From: Lachnospiraceae bacterium
GTDB lineage: Bacteria; Bacillota; Clostridia; Lachnospirales; Lachnospiraceae
Direction: 5' to 3'
NCBI GenBank assembly: GCA_900751995.1
Contig: CAADTP010000040.1
Location: 1 to 31,832 of the forward strand
DNA: 31,832 bases
Shown here: positions 8,335 through 15,902 of the stretch, one piece after another
Layout of the letters: each line of letters begins with the position of its first letter
How positions within the stretch are numbered: the stretch's first letter is position 1
The notes under the pieces: model-generated
Told to the model about the DNA's origin: nothing
What the model saw: the letters and a program-made list of their open reading frames with translations, nothing else
Databases searched by the model: none
Position numbers and translations under genes: made by a program

Positions 8335-8817
8335 TTACAAATTTCCTACTATTTTATCCTTGATGATCGCAAGGATCTCTCGTGGAACATAGATGAATAA
8401 TCTCCAGCTCCTGTACCTTGCCGGAATCGGATAAATTCTCCTGCAGCCGCACTTCCTGCCGATCGCCACTCCACGAAATACATGGAAATGATTGGTGACA
8501 ATACCTATGGATGCATCCAAAGTACCAATCTTCTCCAGGCTGAAATCCAGGTTCTCTTTCGTGTTGGTCGATCTTTCCTCAAGGATCAGCCGTGAACCAT
8601 CGATCCCATGTTCTGTAAGATAACGGTACATTGCTTCCGCCTCGCTGATCTGTTCTCCCTGCCCCTGTCCGCCAGAAAGAACAGCCCTCGTCCTCGGGTT
8701 CTCCTCAAGGTAACGCAAAGCCCTCCTGGTTCGTTCCAGAAGGGCTTTGGATAACCGTGTGCCTGCCACATGGGCACCAAGCACGATAATATAATCCAGA
8801 TCTGTCCGGACTTTCAT
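8335..8817 (-). CDS. YdcF/ElyC/SanA-family (DUF218) protein, no membrane segment
   Basis: A 160-residue DUF218 domain: it begins DYIIVLGAHV, has the central LSGGQGQGEQISEAEAM stretch and the ERSTNTKENL motif, and ends soon after IVTNHFHVFR. Relatives include E. coli SanA and YdcF; biochemical function is poorly defined, with a cell-envelope role suspected for membrane-anchored members. Those often have N-terminal membrane helices; here the frame starts directly at the globular domain. The ATG at 8817 overlaps the stop of the SEC-C gene (TAATG) with GGAAG in front, pointing to translational coupling; an alternative in-frame ATG is at 8832. No clear terminator follows before the tRNA promoter. 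Confidence 0.83.
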   Translation of the reverse strand: MKVRTDLDYIIVLGAHVAGTRLSKALLERTRRALRYLEENPRTRAVLSGGQGQGEQISEAEAMYRYLTEHGIDGSRLILEERSTNTKENLDFSLEKIGTLDASIGIVTNHFHVFRGVAIGRKCGCRRIYPIPARYRSWRLFIYVPREILAIIKDKIVGNL

Positions 8818-9326
8818 TATCTTCCACAGCAATGTTTGTATTTCTTACCGCTGCCGCACGGACAAGGATCGTTACGGCCGATCTTATGCGGTTTTACAAC
8901 TGTACCGGACTTCTTCTGCTCCATGTACAGTTCCTTGCGTTTCTCCTCTGTGAAAATTGCATCCCACTGAGGAAGCTGATACAGCCAGTCTGCCTTGGCA
9001 TCAACCATATTCTTGTAGAGAAGCTCTTTATCAAAAGCCAGAGTTACTCTGGTGTCCTCATCCATTGTCTCGATCGGGTTCGGGATCTTAAGGCTGTCAT
9101 TGATTCCATCCAGGAATCCAACCATAGTCAGTACGTCCTGTCCGTATTTCTCAGCCAGTTCCTTAACGGTACCGCTTACAACCTCATCCGGATTGGAAAG
9201 AAGCTGCTCATAGATTCCCTTCTCGATGTTGAAATAATTTGCCCAGAATCTCTGGAGCTGATTGCGGTCTGCCTGCTGATCATAAGCAATTGAACGCCAC
9301 TGCTCTAAGATTGTTTTATCACTCAT
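8817..9326 (-). CDS. SEC-C metal-binding motif protein
   Basis: 169 residues ending in a textbook SEC-C zinc-binding tail, GRNDPCPCGSGKKYKHCC, as found at the SecA C-terminus and on many small cytoplasmic proteins. The preceding ~145 residues are acidic and helical with no recognised fold. The exact role is unknown. I chose ATG 9326 over ATG 9335 because AAAGAGG lies 9 nt before the former but directly abuts the latter. It has its own promoter (9365-9393) and overlaps the DUF218 gene by one base. Confidence 0.85.
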   Translation of the reverse strand: MSDKTILEQWRSIAYDQQADRNQLQRFWANYFNIEKGIYEQLLSNPDEVVSGTVKELAEKYGQDVLTMVGFLDGINDSLKIPNPIETMDEDTRVTLAFDKELLYKNMVDAKADWLYQLPQWDAIFTEEKRKELYMEQKKSGTVVKPHKIGRNDPCPCGSGKKYKHCCGR

Positions 9327-9364
9327 TTGTTTCATCCTCTTTTCAAAAATTTTGCCTGTGCCCC

Positions 9365-9393
9365 ATTATAGCATCTTTTCTTCCAAAAAACAA
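9365..9393 (-). promoter_or_regulatory. Promoter for the SEC-C/DUF218 operon
   Basis: TATAAT (9365-9370) preceded by TG at the extended -10 position; TTGTTT (9388-9393) lies 17 bp upstream. The start site would be about 30 nt before the ATG at 9326. Confidence 0.75.
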
Positions 9394-9396
9394 ATC

Positions 9397-9434
9397 CCTT
9401 TTTATACAAATCTCAAGAAAGTTGTATAAAAAGG
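9397..9434 (-). terminator. AT-rich 13-bp inverted repeat, possible terminator
   Basis: Arms 9397-9409 and 9422-9434 (CCTTTTTATACAA and its complement) are perfect over 13 bp with a 12-nt loop. On the minus strand the stem is followed by ATTTGTTTTTT, which would make a terminator for the upstream purB-purA-HAD transcript, placed just before the SEC-C promoter. An operator is the alternative. The rest of the 240-bp gap between HAD and SEC-C contains one GC-rich hairpin (9537-9565) and no gene. Confidence 0.45.
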
Positions 9435-9536
9435 AATTCCAGAGTCTATACTATGAATGTCCATCGAAGCACTTATCGATGCGATGTGGCAAAAGATACG
9501 ATCTAAAAAATACTTATATCCTCCCCTTACAAGGTT

Positions 9537-9565
9537 CCGGGACTTGCGAAACAGTGCAGTCCCGG
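9537..9565 (-). other. GC-rich hairpin just after the HAD gene
   Basis: CCGGGACT (9537-9544) pairs with AGTCCCGG (9558-9565). It lies 9 nt beyond the HAD stop on the minus strand but lacks a following T-run, so it is more likely a 3'-end stabiliser or an incomplete terminator. Confidence 0.45.
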
Positions 9566-9574
9566 GATTTTATC

Positions 9575-10183
9575 TTATTTTATGCCATAAGTCTCTTCCA
9601 TTTCTTTTGCTGCCTGCTTCAGATCTCTGAACTGAAGCGCATGGATTCCCTGACTTTCGGCACCCTTACAGTTCTCTTTCCTGTCATCAATAAACAGAGT
9701 CTCCTCTGCCTTGAGACCGAATCTGCCAAGCAGAGTACGGTATATCTCTGCATCTGGTTTCATCTGCTTTACATCGCAGGAAAAAATAACTCCATCCATA
9801 TATTTCAGGAACGGCATCTCGTTCTGCTTCGTACCATCCAGCATATATCTGCTGTAATTGGAAAGAATATACAGATGATATCCCTGGCTCTTAAGGTATT
9901 TCGTCCAGGTTTCTGCATAATCCATCTTAACAACACATTCTGTGGAACGCTCGATCACCCTTCGGATGTCATCTGCATACTCCGGTGCCAGTGCCTGAAA
10001 CTTTCTGATATAGTCTTCCTCCTCCAGAAGTCCCCTGTCACGCTCATCCCAGACTTCACTCTGGAAGGTTGCCTTCGCGATCTTATCTCTCTTTTCTTTT
10101 TCAAAATGGAAGCTGTCCAGATAAGTCTGCCAGTTAAACTCTACAAGAACAAGTCCTACATCAAACACAATATTTTTTATCAT
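9575..10183 (-). CDS. HAD-superfamily phosphatase (HAD-IA type)
   Basis: 202 residues starting MIKNIVFDVGLVLVEF. Motif I is FDVG where many HAD-IA enzymes have FDxDG; the first Asp is kept and the second is Gly, as in several HAD-IA phosphatases. Motif II is LSN (ILSNYSRYM), motif III has a Lys at KQMKPD, and motif IV is FIDDR. It is probably a cytoplasmic phosphatase of a small metabolite; substrate unknown. The ATG at 10183 has GAGGAGG 8 nt upstream, a strong site. However, the frame stays open upstream through a two-TM segment (10184-10396), so a 273-residue fused form from 10396 is also possible. Confidence 0.85.
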   Translation of the reverse strand: MIKNIVFDVGLVLVEFNWQTYLDSFHFEKEKRDKIAKATFQSEVWDERDRGLLEEEDYIRKFQALAPEYADDIRRVIERSTECVVKMDYAETWTKYLKSQGYHLYILSNYSRYMLDGTKQNEMPFLKYMDGVIFSCDVKQMKPDAEIYRTLLGRFGLKAEETLFIDDRKENCKGAESQGIHALQFRDLKQAAKEMEETYGIK

Positions 10184-10396
10184 ATGCTTATCCTCCTCAT
10201 TTTTCTTCTTATTTACAAGCCGAAATACCATCCAGATCACATAGCCCATGATCGCCGCAAAAAGTACTGTATAGAGCGATGCCATAAAGGCTCCCTGAGA
10301 AAAATCTCCTTTCAGGGCAAAAAACATCGGCAGACAGAAGATCACAAGCAGAGCAGCCACTCCCAGAAGAGCGGCGATTCTTTTTCCGTTTTTCAT
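10184..10396 (-). CDS. Small two-TM membrane segment, in frame with the HAD gene
   Basis: ATG at 10396 (RBS GAAGAGG, 5 nt spacing) opens 71 codons encoding two hydrophobic helices, roughly residues 7-28 and 38-60, followed by a charged KKKNEEDKH tail. The frame then continues without a stop into the HAD phosphatase. It looks like a separate small membrane protein gene whose stop is absent, so that it either makes a membrane-anchored HAD fusion or ends within the HAD gene by re-initiation. I do not recognise a function for the membrane part. A hairpin (10416-10441) separates it from purA. Confidence 0.6.
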
Positions 10397-10415
10397 AAAC
10401 ACCTCTTCGTGAAAT

Positions 10416-10441
10416 ACGCCGGGGAAAACTCTCCCCGGCGT
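10416..10441 (-). terminator. GC-rich hairpin after purA (weak terminator)
   Basis: A perfect 10-bp stem ACGCCGGGGA/TCCCCGGCGT with 6-nt loop begins 12 nt after the purA stop. The following minus-strand sequence is only ATTTC, so termination is probably partial and the small membrane/HAD frame may be read through. Confidence 0.6.
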
Positions 10442-10452
10442 CTATACTTTAC

Positions 10453-11733
10453 TTATTTATTTCTGTAGATAATATCATTTCTTCCTGGTCCGTTGGAGAT
10501 CATGGTGATTGGGAATCCAATCTGTTTCTCTACGAACTCAACATATTTACGGCAGTTTTCCGGAAGATCTTCGTATTTCTTAATTCCACGGATATCGGTT
10601 TTCCATCCCGGAAGTACTTCCAGAACCGGTTTAGCCTTCTCAAGAAGTCCTGTTGTCGGGAATTCTGTAGTAACTTTACCGTCAATCTCATATCCTGTAC
10701 ATACCGGAATCTCATCCAGATATCCAAGGACATCAAGAACAGTAAAGGCTACATCTGTAGTTCCCTGCATACGGCAGCCATATTTGGAAGCAACACAGTC
10801 AAACCATCCCATACGTCTCGGACGTCCGGTTGTTGCGCCGTATTCTCCGCCATCTCCGCCTCTTCTTCTCAGCGCATCAGCTTCCTCGCCAAAGATCTCA
10901 GAAACAAAAGCACCTGCTCCTACTGCACTGGAATATGCCTTGCAGACAGTAACGATCTGCTTGATTTCATATGGCGGGATTCCTGCACCGATTGCACCAT
11001 ATGCAGCCAGTGTAGAGGAAGATGTTACCATCGGATAAATTCCATGATCCGGATCCTTCAGTGATCCAAGCTGTCCCTCCAGAAGAACCTGTTTGCCTTC
11101 TTTGAGTGCATTCCACAGGAACAGAGATACGTCTCCCACATATGGAGCTACCATTTCTTTGTATTTCATCAGTTCTGCATAAATCTCGTTCGGATCAAGA
11201 AGCGGTTTATGATACAGATGCTCCAGTAAAATGTTCTTTGTTTCTACAACGCGCTCTACCTTTTCTCTCAGAGTATCGTCATGGAACAGTTCATTTACCT
11301 GGAAACCGATTTTGGCATATTTATCGGAATAGAACGGAGCGATACCGGACTTTGTGGATCCGAAGGATTTGCCGCCAAGACGTTCTTCTTCATACTGATC
11401 GAAGAGAATATGATAAGGCATTACGATCTGTGCTCTGTCAGAGATCATGATCTTCGGTGCCGGAACTCCTCTCTCGATTACTTCATTGTACTCTTTAAAA
11501 AATACCGGAATATTCAGAGCAACACCATTTCCGATCACGCTTGTGGTGTGGTTGTAGAACACACCTGACGGAAGTGTGTGCAGTGCAAATTTACCATAGT
11601 CATTTACGATTGTATGACCGGCATTTGCTCCTCCCTGAAATCTTACAATGATATCTGCTTCCTGAGCAAGCATATCGGTGATTTTACCTTTACCCTCATC
11701 TCCCCAGTTAGCTCCAACTACTGCTTTGACCAT
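10453..11733 (-). CDS. purA: Adenylosuccinate synthetase
   Basis: 426 residues, the normal bacterial length. It converts IMP and aspartate to adenylosuccinate using GTP, the first committed step to AMP. The N-terminal P-loop GDEGKGK in GANWGDEGKGKITD (Gln is commoner than Asn before WGDEGKGK), then QGGANAGHTI with the catalytic His, and the later TTGRPRRMGWFD all match the family. ATG 11733 lies 11 nt after AAGGAGG. The gene follows purB by 71 bp without a terminator, so the two AMP-branch enzymes are probably one transcript. Confidence 0.97.
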   Translation of the reverse strand: MVKAVVGANWGDEGKGKITDMLAQEADIIVRFQGGANAGHTIVNDYGKFALHTLPSGVFYNHTTSVIGNGVALNIPVFFKEYNEVIERGVPAPKIMISDRAQIVMPYHILFDQYEEERLGGKSFGSTKSGIAPFYSDKYAKIGFQVNELFHDDTLREKVERVVETKNILLEHLYHKPLLDPNEIYAELMKYKEMVAPYVGDVSLFLWNALKEGKQVLLEGQLGSLKDPDHGIYPMVTSSSTLAAYGAIGAGIPPYEIKQIVTVCKAYSSAVGAGAFVSEIFGEEADALRRRGGDGGEYGATTGRPRRMGWFDCVASKYGCRMQGTTDVAFTVLDVLGYLDEIPVCTGYEIDGKVTTEFPTTGLLEKAKPVLEVLPGWKTDIRGIKKYEDLPENCRKYVEFVEKQIGFPITMISNGPGRNDIIYRNK

Positions 11734-11804
11734 AACACATTTATCCTCCTTGTGTTTTTGATTGATCTGTTAAAAATTATCTTTCAGACTTTTGTCCTCT
11801 GGCA

Positions 11805-13238
11805 TCAGACGTTGATCTCTGCCTTGATTCCAAGCATATCCTTGTGCTCATCAAGAACCGGCTGTACCACTTTCTCGATGAAAGCAATTGTCTGCTCTTT
11901 GGCTCTTCCCACATATTTGGAAGGATCCATAGACTTGCGGAGTTCTTCGATCGTCAGATTGAATGCCGGATCTGCTGCGATCAGATCAAGAAGGTTATTA
12001 TCCTTTCCTTCTACCTTCACAGTACGTCCTGCTTCCATGGAAAGTTCACGAATACGCTCATGAAGTTCCTGACGGTCTCCACCTGCCTTAACAGCATCCA
12101 TCATAATGTTCTCAGTTGCCATGAACGGAAGTTCTGCAAGCATGTGTTTCTCGATAACCTTCGGATATACTACCAGTCCGTCTACTACGTTCAGACAAAG
12201 ATCAAGGATACCATCTATTGCAAGGAATCCTTCCGGAACGCTGAGACGCTTGTTTGCGGAATCATCCAGTGTTCTCTCGAACCACTGTGTTGCTGAAGTG
12301 ATGGCCGGGTTCAGTGCATCGATCATCACATATCTGGAAAGGGAAGCAATACGCTCACTTCTCATCGGATTTCTCTTATATGCCATTGCAGAAGATCCGA
12401 TCTGAGATTTTTCAAACGGTTCTTCCACTTCCTTGAGGTGCTGAAGAAGGCGGATATCATTGGACATCTTGTGTGCACTTGCTGCAATACCTGCAAGAAT
12501 ATTCAGAACTCTGGTATCAACCTTACGGGAATAGGTCTGTCCGGAAACCGGATAGCACTGCCTGAATCCCATCTTCTCTGCGATCATCGGATCGATCTTG
12601 TCGATGGTTTCCTGATCTCCGTCAAAAAGCTCCAAAAAGCTTGCCTGTGTTCCTGTTGTTCCCTTGGAACCAAGAAGCTTAAGGCTTCCCAGGACATACT
12701 CCAGATCCTCAAGATCCATCATGAATTCCTGTGTCCACAGAGTAGCACGCTTACCAACAGTTGTAGGCTGTGCCGGCTGGAAATGGGTAAATGCCAGCGT
12801 AGGCTGATCCTTATATTTATCTGCAAACTTAGAAAGCTCTGCGATCACATTGACCAGTTTCTTCTGAACCAGTCTGAGAGCTTCTGCCATTACGATAATG
12901 TCTGTATTATCTCCTACATAACAGGAGGTTGCGCCCAGATGAATGATTCCCTTTGCTTTCGGACACTGTACTCCATATGCATACACATGGGACATAACGT
13001 CATGGCGAACCTGACGTTCTCTCTCCTTAGCCACATCGTAATTGATGTCATCCTTGTGAGCCTTAAGTTCATCAATCTGCTCCTGGGTGATGTTCAGACC
13101 AAGTTCTTTTTCTGTTTCTGCCAGAGCGATCCACAATCTTCTCCATGTACGGAATTTCATATCCGGAGAAAAAATATACTGCATTTCCTTGCTGGCATAG
13201 CGCTCTGAAAGGGGGCTTACATATCTGTCTGTACTCAT
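11805..13238 (-). CDS. purB: Adenylosuccinate lyase
   Basis: 477 residues of the fumarase/aspartase superfamily. It cleaves adenylosuccinate to AMP and SAICAR to AICAR, releasing fumarate. Visible are the catalytic His region THFQPAQPTT (151-160) and the superfamily signature SSAMAYKRNP (282-291). ATG 13238 follows AGGAGTAA. It has its own promoter (13322-13350) and a ~75-nt 5' leader with a 12-bp hairpin whose loop is complementary to the ribosome binding site, suggesting leader-controlled translation. purA follows directly. Confidence 0.97.
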   Translation of the reverse strand: MSTDRYVSPLSERYASKEMQYIFSPDMKFRTWRRLWIALAETEKELGLNITQEQIDELKAHKDDINYDVAKERERQVRHDVMSHVYAYGVQCPKAKGIIHLGATSCYVGDNTDIIVMAEALRLVQKKLVNVIAELSKFADKYKDQPTLAFTHFQPAQPTTVGKRATLWTQEFMMDLEDLEYVLGSLKLLGSKGTTGTQASFLELFDGDQETIDKIDPMIAEKMGFRQCYPVSGQTYSRKVDTRVLNILAGIAASAHKMSNDIRLLQHLKEVEEPFEKSQIGSSAMAYKRNPMRSERIASLSRYVMIDALNPAITSATQWFERTLDDSANKRLSVPEGFLAIDGILDLCLNVVDGLVVYPKVIEKHMLAELPFMATENIMMDAVKAGGDRQELHERIRELSMEAGRTVKVEGKDNNLLDLIAADPAFNLTIEELRKSMDPSKYVGRAKEQTIAFIEKVVQPVLDEHKDMLGIKAEINV

Positions 13239-13240
13239 AT

Positions 13241-13290
13241 TTACTCCTATCCTCTCACTAGATTAACCGCAGGAGTAACTGCGGTTAATC
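13241..13290 (-). promoter_or_regulatory. purB 5'-leader hairpin with anti-Shine-Dalgarno loop
   Basis: Arms GATTAACCGCAG (13261-13272) and CTGCGGTTAATC (13279-13290) pair perfectly over 12 bp. On the mRNA the loop plus two stem bases read TTACTCCT, an exact complement of AGGAGTAA at 13241-13248, the purB ribosome binding site. No T-run follows, so it is not an ordinary terminator. Confidence 0.6.
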
Positions 13291-13321
13291 GGATTTCCTG
13301 ATTTCTGTCTTTACGCTGAAA

Positions 13322-13350
13322 ATTATATAACATTGCCTGATTAAAAGCAA
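13322..13350 (-). promoter_or_regulatory. purB promoter
   Basis: TATAAT (13322-13327) and TTGCTT (13345-13350) with a 17-bp spacer on the minus strand, immediately after the stop of the ABC ATPase gene. Read-through from the ABC operon is also possible, since no terminator intervenes. Confidence 0.7.
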
Positions 13351-13355
13351 TCCCT

Positions 13356-14126
13356 TTATTCTTCTCCCTGATGAAATTTACCAAGGAATTCTTTCATTCT
13401 GGCATTGCTGGAAGAAAATACCTCCGTCGGAGTACCCTCCACCGCAATAACCCCCTGGTCCATAAAGATCACCCTGTCCGAAATATCTCTCGCAAAATTC
13501 ATCTCATGTGTCACGATCACCATGGTAATGTGGAGGTCCGCCAGAGAGCGGATCACGCGGAGAACCTCTCCGGTAAGTTCCGGGTCAAGTGCAGAGGTCG
13601 GTTCATCAAAAAACAGGATCTTAGGGTTCAATGCAAGCGCCCTTGCAATCGCAACTCGCTGGCACTGTCCGCCCGAAAGCTGATACGGATAAGCATCCTC
13701 CTTATCAGAAAGTCCCATCTTTGCCAGAAGCTCTCTCGCTTCTTTATATACTTCGGTCTTGTTTCTTTTCTGTACATGGATCGGCGCATCCGTGATATTT
13801 TTCATGACGGTAAAATGCGGAAAAAGATTGAAGTTCTGGAACACCAGACCAAAGCAGGACTGAATTTCCTTGATTTCATTCTTGGGCGGCATGCAGACTC
13901 TGTCATTCTCTGTCCAGATTGCCTTTTTGCCCATGTAGCTGATCTCCCCGCCGTCAATGCGCGTCAGAAGCGTCGCACAGCGGAGCAGCGTGGACTTGCC
14001 GGAACCGGAAGGTCCTATGATGGAAAGCACCTCGCCTTCCTCTACATGGATGGAGACATCCTTCAGAACCTGAAGTCCGTCGAATTGTTTTTTGATATGA
14101 TTCATTTCAAGAAGATTCGTACTCAC
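13356..14126 (-). CDS. Polar amino-acid ABC transporter ATP-binding protein (GlnQ-like)
   Basis: 256 residues; a complete ABC ATPase of the PAAT family. It has Walker A GPSGSGKST, signature LSGGQ, Walker B ILFFDEPTSALDPE and switch His in VTHE. It powers the permease encoded just upstream. Start is a GTG at 14126 with AGGAGG 7 nt before it; the family homology begins a few residues in. Eleven bases separate it from the permease stop. It is the last gene of the binding-protein/permease/ATPase operon. The transported amino acid cannot be read from the sequence. Confidence 0.95.
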   Translation of the reverse strand: MSTNLLEMNHIKKQFDGLQVLKDVSIHVEEGEVLSIIGPSGSGKSTLLRCATLLTRIDGGEISYMGKKAIWTENDRVCMPPKNEIKEIQSCFGLVFQNFNLFPHFTVMKNITDAPIHVQKRNKTEVYKEARELLAKMGLSDKEDAYPYQLSGGQCQRVAIARALALNPKILFFDEPTSALDPELTGEVLRVIRSLADLHITMVIVTHEMNFARDISDRVIFMDQGVIAVEGTPTEVFSSSNARMKEFLGKFHQGEE

Positions 14127-14137
14127 GCCATTTCCTC

Positions 14138-14785
14138 CTAATGATAATAGTTCATTTTCTTTTCAAACCATTCCATTACCCATGCAACCACAAAGTTGAA
14201 AATGTAATAGAACACACCTGCGATCACAAACGGAAGTACCGTTGTCTGTGCTGCCGCGATCTGTTTTGCAAGTGCAAACATCTCGATATAGGATACAGAA
14301 TATACAAGAGAGGTATCCTTAACCAATGTGATGACTTCATTTGTCACTGATGGGAGCACGATCTTTACGACCTGCGGAAGTACGATCTTGAAAAATGTCT
14401 GACTTTTATTGTAGCCAAGAAGCTGTGCCGCCTCATACTGTCCGCTCGGAATAGATTCAATTCCGGAACGATATATCTCTGCAAAATAAGCCGCATAATT
14501 CAATGAACATCCAAGAATGATCGCAGTGAATTTATATCCTCCGATATTCATCCCCCAGAGATAAAACGGTCCAAAATACCACAAAAGCAGCTGCAGCATC
14601 AATGGCGTTCCCCTCATAATAGAAATATAGGCTTTGACGATCCAGCTCAGTGGCTTAAAGCGACTCACTCTTCCAAAATACACCACCATACCCAGGGGCA
14701 GTGAGAAAAGCAGTGTCAGAAAAAAGATAACCAGCGTAGACCCAAACCCCGTGGTAAGCTGTTGTAACATTACCTGAAAACTCAT
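14138..14785 (-). CDS. Amino-acid ABC transporter permease (HisM/GlnP-like)
   Basis: 215 residues with several membrane helices and the EAA loop SGQYEAAQLLGYNKSQTF that docks onto the ATPase. The N-terminal stretch through RGTPLMLQLLL is the usual signature of polar amino-acid permeases. With only one permease gene, a homodimeric channel is likely. ATG 14785 follows GGAGGAG. A 139-bp gap with three hairpins separates it from the binding-protein gene upstream, which probably lowers permease expression relative to the binding protein. Confidence 0.94.
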   Translation of the reverse strand: MSFQVMLQQLTTGFGSTLVIFFLTLLFSLPLGMVVYFGRVSRFKPLSWIVKAYISIMRGTPLMLQLLLWYFGPFYLWGMNIGGYKFTAIILGCSLNYAAYFAEIYRSGIESIPSGQYEAAQLLGYNKSQTFFKIVLPQVVKIVLPSVTNEVITLVKDTSLVYSVSYIEMFALAKQIAAAQTTVLPFVIAGVFYYIFNFVVAWVMEWFEKKMNYYH

Positions 14786-14811
14786 GTATTCTCCTCCATA
14801 AACTTACAACA

Positions 14812-14846
14812 GGGATGCTCCCCGGCGAAATCCCAGAGAGCATCCC
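14812..14846 (-). other. Intercistronic hairpin between binding protein and permease genes
   Basis: GGGATGCTC (14812-14820) pairs perfectly with GAGCATCCC (14838-14846) across a 17-nt loop. There is no T-run. With the repeat copy next to it (14862-14923), it gives three stems in one gap, as expected for mRNA stabilisation or partial termination after a highly expressed binding-protein gene. Confidence 0.6.
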
Positions 14847-14861
14847 ATATGTCTTATATTT

Positions 14862-14923
14862 GTTACTGTTCACAGCAACTTGGTCAAAATCCGTTCCAGA
14901 TCACCTCCGGTGACAGGATTCTG
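14862..14923. repeat. Dispersed hairpin repeat, copy 2 (two-module form)
   Basis: Module 1: GTTACTG/CAGCAAC (14862-14868, 14873-14879; one mismatch). Module 2: outer arms at 14885-14892 and 14916-14923 pair at 7 of 8 positions, enclosing TCACC/GGTGA (14901-14905, 14909-14913). The linker TTGGTCAAAAT and most loop bases match the copy at 31733-31805. It starts one base after the binding-protein stop codon. Confidence 0.65.
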
Positions 14924-14924
14924 A

Positions 14925-15803
14925 TTATTCTGCGTCTTCCTGTGCGGAATCCTCTGTCTTATCCTCAGCAGCTGCTTTCTCTGTATCCTCTGCTGCTGCG
15001 TCATCAGAAGCCTTAAGAGTCACCATATCAGCGATCTCATATTTCTCTGCCAGCTTCTCTACGGTTCCATCGTCTGCCAGTTTCTGAAGGTCTGCATTCA
15101 CGATATCGCAAAGTTCATCATTGCCCTTCTTGAATCCGATCGCATACTGTTCTGTATTCAGAGTCTCATCAAGAATCTTGAATCCCTTTCCTCTGGAATT
15201 AAGCTGATATTTTGCAACACCTACATCAATTGCAAGTGCATCCAGTGCTCCTGCCTGCAGTTCTGTAAATGCAGTGTTGTAATCAGCAAATTCATTCAGT
15301 GCTCCAAAGGTATCTGCCAGTTCCTTCTGTCCACCCTCTTCTTCGCTCTTGAGAAGATCCAGTGCTGCGGAAGCTGCCTGGACACCAACGGTCTTGCCTG
15401 CCAGATCTGTCAGTTTCTCAATTCCTGAATCCTCGGCTACAACGATCACCTGGCTGTTATCTACATACGGTACAGAGAAAGTATAATCATCTTCTCTTCC
15501 ATTCATTGTAAATCCGTTCCAGATACAGTCAATAGAACCGGAGTTCAGTTCCATATCCTTGGAATCCCAGTTGATCGGTTTTTTGTCCAGAGTCCATCCC
15601 TCCAGATCACACACTGCCTGTGCCAGTTCCAGGTCAAAACCTGTATATTCTCCGCTCTCATCCATATATCCATAAGGAGGATATTCTGCATCAAATCCTA
15701 CGATCAGAGTCTTATCTGCAACGCCCGCCTGTACGCTCACTGCGGAAGCCATTCCCATAACCATAACTGCACTCAGCATCAATGCAACTGCCTTTTTCTT
15801 CAT
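14925..15803 (-). CDS. Polar amino-acid ABC transporter substrate-binding protein
   Basis: 292 residues. The ATG at 15803 has AGAGGAG in front; an in-frame ATG at 15842 would add residues ahead of the signal peptide and is rejected. Residues 1-26 form a classical signal peptide (MKKKAVALML start, VSVQA before the predicted cut). The mature part starts with LIVGFDAEYPPYGY, contains GFDLELAQAV and ends in the two-lobed SBP_bac_3 fold. It captures an amino acid outside the membrane for the adjoining permease/ATPase. Odd points: no lipobox cysteine, unusual for a Gram-positive binding protein, and a 24-residue acidic Ala/Glu/Asp tail. It has its own promoter. Confidence 0.94.
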   Translation of the reverse strand: MKKKAVALMLSAVMVMGMASAVSVQAGVADKTLIVGFDAEYPPYGYMDESGEYTGFDLELAQAVCDLEGWTLDKKPINWDSKDMELNSGSIDCIWNGFTMNGREDDYTFSVPYVDNSQVIVVAEDSGIEKLTDLAGKTVGVQAASAALDLLKSEEEGGQKELADTFGALNEFADYNTAFTELQAGALDALAIDVGVAKYQLNSRGKGFKILDETLNTEQYAIGFKKGNDELCDIVNADLQKLADDGTVEKLAEKYEIADMVTLKASDDAAAEDTEKAAAEDKTEDSAQEDAE

Positions 15804-15863
15804 ATCTATCTCTCCTCTTATACCGTTTTTATGTTTTATCACACAGTCACTCTACCGTGTGAA

Positions 15864-15891
15864 AGTATAGTTATCGTAACATACCTGTCAT
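15864..15891 (-). promoter_or_regulatory. Promoter of the amino-acid ABC operon
   Basis: ATGACA (15886-15891) and TATACT (15864-15869) are spaced 16 bp on the minus strand, about 60 nt upstream of the binding-protein ATG. Confidence 0.65.
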
Positions 15892-15902
15892 ATTCTGTCA
15901 AG

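Noticed and set aside
9239..10468. 409-codon plus-strand ORF
   Set aside because: It is antisense to the HAD gene and crosses a promoter and hairpins; composition is Leu/Phe/Ser/Cys-rich as expected of a shadow frame, with no RBS or family match.
13241..13350. Purine riboswitch ahead of purB
   Set aside because: The leader is too short and lacks the three-way junction and conserved loop pairing of purine riboswitches; only one hairpin is present.
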